Assembly (NCBI GenBank): GCA_964550915.1
Contig: CAZKBY010000108.1
Coordinates: forward strand, 1 to 8,949
DNA length: 8,949 bases
Reading direction: 5' to 3'
DNA from: JARYMI01 sp964550915
Lineage (GTDB): Bacteria > Acidobacteriota > Aminicenantia > Aminicenantales > UBA8522
Made by a program: the position numbers and the translations under genes. Below the pieces are notes generated by a model, which searched no databases, had not been told where the DNA came from, and saw only the letters and a program-made list of their open reading frames with translations. Shown piece by piece: positions 6,562-8,949 of this stretch. The first letter of the stretch is position 1, and each line of letters opens with the position of its first letter.

Positions 6562-7224
6562 CTATTTTTTGCCCTGCTTTTTTTCCATCAGCCGGAGAGC
6601 AAGGCTGACAGCAGCCAGTGCGTTCTCGGCGTAGCCGTCAGCGCCGATATCATCCGCCCACTTTTGGGTAACGGGCGCCCCTCCCACGAGCACTTGGAAT
6701 CTTTCCCTCAAGCTCGAGGCTTTGAGCATCTCGATGAGCTTTCTCTGGCCGAGCATGGTTGTCGTCAGGAGAGCAGAAAGGCAGATAAAGTCGGCTCCTG
6801 TCTCCTCCGCCCGATCGATAAATTTTCCTAACTTGACGTCCGCGCCAAGGTCATAGACCTCAAACCCGTTGGCCTGGAGCATCGAGGCAACCAGGTTCTT
6901 GCCGATGTCATGGATATCGCCCTCCACCGTCCCGATGACCGCTTTTCCTTTGGAGGGCGCCTTAATTTTGGCCCGGCGAAGCTCGGGCTGGATGACGGCC
7001 ATGGCGGCTTTCATGCTCTCGGCCGAGCTGATGAGCTCGGGCAAGAAATATTCTCCTCTTTCCCATAACTCGCCAACCTTTTGGATGCCGGGGACAAAGC
7101 CTCTCTCGATAACCTCGAGAAGGTTAAAACCGTTTTTCACGGCTTCTTGGGCCAGGGACTCAGCTTCCGCTCTCTGCCCTTCTATAATAGCCCTGGCCAT
7201 CTTTTCCAGCATTTCTTCCTTCAT
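6562..7224 (-). CDS. Corrinoid protein (MtbC/MttC/MtgC type), methyl carrier
   Basis: A 220-residue cobamide-binding methyl carrier of the usual family length. Residues about 1-85 form the helical cap domain (B12-binding 2), with GELWERGEYFLPELI at 51-65 and SAESMKAAM at 68-76. Residues about 92-215 form the Rossmann-like B12-binding domain: GDIHDIGKN at 102-110 holds the DxHxxG motif with His105 as the lower cobalt ligand; SALLTTTM at 150-157 and GGAPV at 181-185 line the cobamide tail pocket; and DIGADGYAENA at 192-202 ends the fold. It accepts a methyl group from the MttB-like enzyme encoded next and passes it to an unseen second methyltransferase. ATG 7224 is preceded by AAGGAGG at seven bases spacing, right after the activator's stop. 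It ends in TAG, and the frame continues open into the downstream methyltransferase. Confidence 0.95.
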   Translation of the reverse strand: MKEEMLEKMARAIIEGQRAEAESLAQEAVKNGFNLLEVIERGFVPGIQKVGELWERGEYFLPELISSAESMKAAMAVIQPELRRAKIKAPSKGKAVIGTVEGDIHDIGKNLVASMLQANGFEVYDLGADVKLGKFIDRAEETGADFICLSALLTTTMLGQRKLIEMLKASSLRERFQVLVGGAPVTQKWADDIGADGYAENALAAVSLALRLMEKKQGKK

Positions 7225-7231
7225 CCTGGGT

Positions 7232-7238
7232 CCTCCTT
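7232..7238 (-). promoter_or_regulatory. Strong Shine-Dalgarno of the corrinoid protein gene
   Basis: AAGGAGG on the minus strand follows the TAA stop of the activator gene immediately and lies seven bases before ATG 7224. It is the best ribosome site in the operon, in line with a carrier protein needed in excess over its activator. Confidence 0.75.
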
Positions 7239-8949
7239 TTATCTCGTCTTGGCCAACCGGTTTTGCGGCCAGCTCTTCAGTTCCAGAGCCTCAATAAAAT
7301 AGTCCTGAAAAAGCGGATCCGAGGCTAACGCCCGATAGCGGGCCCTCTGGATCAAGGATTCAACTCTCTCCCGTTCTCTCAAAGAAACAAGAAGCAGCTT
7401 GGCTCCCCGCAGAGAAGAATTCCCGACAAAGACGATTTTTCGCTCTTTTAGGGCCGGCAAAAGGCCGATCGTCATGCTGTTCCTGACGTTTAGATAGTTG
7501 CCGAAAGCACCGGCGACGTAGAGCCCGTCGAGGACGCTAACTTTGAGGCCGTTCTCCTCGAGCATCAGCCTGACGCCGGTTTTTATGGCGGCGCAGGCGA
7601 GCTGCATCTGCCTGATATCTTCCTGAGTGAGAGAGATTCCTTTGGTGACGCGGAGTCGCTTCTCCCTGTTTAAGATTGTTCCGTGAGGAGAAAGCTCTCC
7701 TCGTTTGAGGAAAATGGCGATGAGGTCGACGAGGCCGGTCCCGCATATTCCCCTCGCCGGCTCGTCGGCCAGAGTTGAAACCTTGAGTTTGCCCGCGATG
7801 TCCTCGGCCTTATAAATGGCGCCTGGAAGGGCCGGCATGCCGCAACTGATGTTCATTCCTTCAAAAGCCGGCCCGGCGGCCGTTGAAGTGGCGATCAGGC
7901 TTCTGCCCGTTTTGAGGACGATTTCCCCGTTTGTGCCTAAGTCGATAAACAGGAAGTTTCCTTTTTTCTTATCTAGGCGAGAAACCAACAAGCCCGAGGC
8001 AATGTCCCCGCCGACAAAGCTCTTGATATTTGGAGAGAAATAGACTTTGGCCTCAGGGCGGATGGCGAACCCGACTTCTTGAGCCGAAAGATAAGGCAAG
8101 CTGGAGAAAACGGCATGATAAGGAGCCAGGGCGAGAGAATTGACCGGGACGCCCAAAAGGAGATGATTCATGACCGCATTCCCGGCGACGACGACTTCAT
8201 AGACAGAAAACGGCCGGACGTTGTTTCTTTGGAGAAGCTGGCTGATCAGTCGGTTAAGCGCATCCAGGACAATGCGCCTCAGCTCATCTGTTTTCTCGGG
8301 GCCGGACATGGTATACGCTATCCTGGAAATGACATCCGCCCCGCGGCTTGTCTGGGAGTTTAAAGCGGCCTCGATGTCCAGCGTCTTTCCGGTTTCGAGA
8401 TCCGCAAGCTCCACGACCAGAGTCGTCGTCCCTACGTCGACAGCCAGGCCAAAAGTACCGCCTCTCTCGGTCGCGGGTTGAAGGTCGATGATTTCTTTAT
8501 CGCGGTGGAGGACGACGGCCACTTTATATCTCGCCTTTTCCAGCCTCGAACCCAGCTCTCTCAGCAAAAGCGGCGAGATCTTCAGATGCTTCAGTCCCAG
8601 GCCTTCTAGGAGAAGTTCAAGGATAGATTGGGGAGAGGAGATGCGAGGCCGGCGTATCTCAAGGACATACTTTTTCACGGCCGGGTTGACCGAGATGCGA
8701 GAGCCGCCGAGGGCTGGAAGGATCGGCACTTCCTGAAGCGCCGAGCTCGAAGGAACGTTGACTTCGAGGTCGCTTTTGATTTCAAACTGACAAGAGAGAC
8801 GCTGATTCCTTGGAAGCCGTCTTTGCTTCCATAAGAATTTCTCCTGTTCTGCGGGCGCGGGCTGCTCGCCCTTGATTATTTCTACGGCACATTTTCCGCA
8901 CACGCCGCGCTGGTTGCAGAACACGTTCAAAGGAATCTCTGATCGCTGG
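7239..8949 (-). CDS. RACo-type reductive activator of corrinoid proteins (ferredoxin + ASKHA ATPase), 5'-partial
   Basis: It reduces inactive Co(II) corrinoid protein to Co(I) in an ATP-dependent way. The frame is open through 8949 (upstream residues QRSEIPL before NVFCNQ), so the apparent TTG start at 8930 is not real and the N-terminus lies outside the window. Counting from that TTG, Cys5, Cys11, Cys14 and Cys47 form the CX5CX2C...C pattern of a plant-type [2Fe-2S] ferredoxin domain. A linker follows to about 155, then an ASKHA domain: DVGTTT 165-170, VVAGNAVMNH 247-256, FIDLGTNGEI 328-337, AGPAFEG 352-358, ISCGMPALPGAI 361-372, GICGTGL 394-400, VAGAFGN 472-478. This is the DUF4445/RACo C-terminal family. 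There is no C-terminal cysteine cluster, so it resembles bacterial RACo rather than archaeal RamA with its C-terminal [4Fe-4S] domain. It ends TAA, 14 bases before the corrinoid protein gene, its probable client. Confidence 0.93.
   Translation of the reverse strand, partial: QRSEIPLNVFCNQRGVCGKCAVEIIKGEQPAPAEQEKFLWKQRRLPRNQRLSCQFEIKSDLEVNVPSSSALQEVPILPALGGSRISVNPAVKKYVLEIRRPRISSPQSILELLLEGLGLKHLKISPLLLRELGSRLEKARYKVAVVLHRDKEIIDLQPATERGGTFGLAVDVGTTTLVVELADLETGKTLDIEAALNSQTSRGADVISRIAYTMSGPEKTDELRRIVLDALNRLISQLLQRNNVRPFSVYEVVVAGNAVMNHLLLGVPVNSLALAPYHAVFSSLPYLSAQEVGFAIRPEAKVYFSPNIKSFVGGDIASGLLVSRLDKKKGNFLFIDLGTNGEIVLKTGRSLIATSTAAGPAFEGMNISCGMPALPGAIYKAEDIAGKLKVSTLADEPARGICGTGLVDLIAIFLKRGELSPHGTILNREKRLRVTKGISLTQEDIRQMQLACAAIKTGVRLMLEENGLKVSVLDGLYVAGAFGNYLNVRNSMTIGLLPALKERKIVFVGNSSLRGAKLLLVSLRERERVESLIQRARYRALASDPLFQDYFIEALELKSWPQNRLAKTR

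Overview
The window looks like a piece of an anaerobic bacterial genome, probably a metagenome-derived contig, with moderately high GC and Shine-Dalgarno-led genes. All five confident genes lie on the minus strand, so transcription runs from the right edge leftward. The pairing of large secreted M14 peptidases with secreted beta-lactamase-fold hydrolases, together with corrinoid methyltransferase genes, resembles what I know of Acidobacteriota/Aminicenantota-type genomes. That taxonomic guess is inference only; there is no marker gene here.

Right half (about 5089-8949): a tight three-gene operon for cobamide-dependent methyl transfer. In transcription order it encodes (1) a RACo-type reductive activator of corrinoid proteins, with a [2Fe-2S] ferredoxin domain and an ASKHA ATPase domain, cut at its 5' end by the window edge; (2) a 220-residue corrinoid-binding protein of the MtbC/MttC type with the DxHxxG cobalt-ligand motif; and (3) a 485-residue MttB-superfamily methyltransferase with no in-frame amber codon, hence of the non-pyrrolysine class. 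The gaps are only 14 and 15 bases. The likely job is demethylation of a quaternary amine such as glycine betaine or a relative: MttB-like protein methylates Co(I) on the corrinoid protein, and the activator rescues the corrinoid when it oxidises to Co(II). The second methyltransferase, which would pass the methyl group to tetrahydrofolate, and any substrate transporter are not in the window.

Left half (about 250-4997): two genes for exported hydrolases, a 983-residue M14-family zinc carboxypeptidase-like protein with a C-terminal glutamine-amidotransferase-like region, then a 558-residue class C beta-lactamase-family serine hydrolase with C-terminal beta-rich domains. A 91-base gap separates them from the methyltransferase operon and carries a possible promoter and a hairpin/operator-like inverted repeat, so they are probably a separate transcription unit.

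Far left (1-249): mostly non-coding, with a short plus-strand stretch (about 36-113) that reads like the C-terminal tail of a convergent gene, possibly decayed. No tRNA, rRNA, CRISPR array or insertion sequence was recognised.
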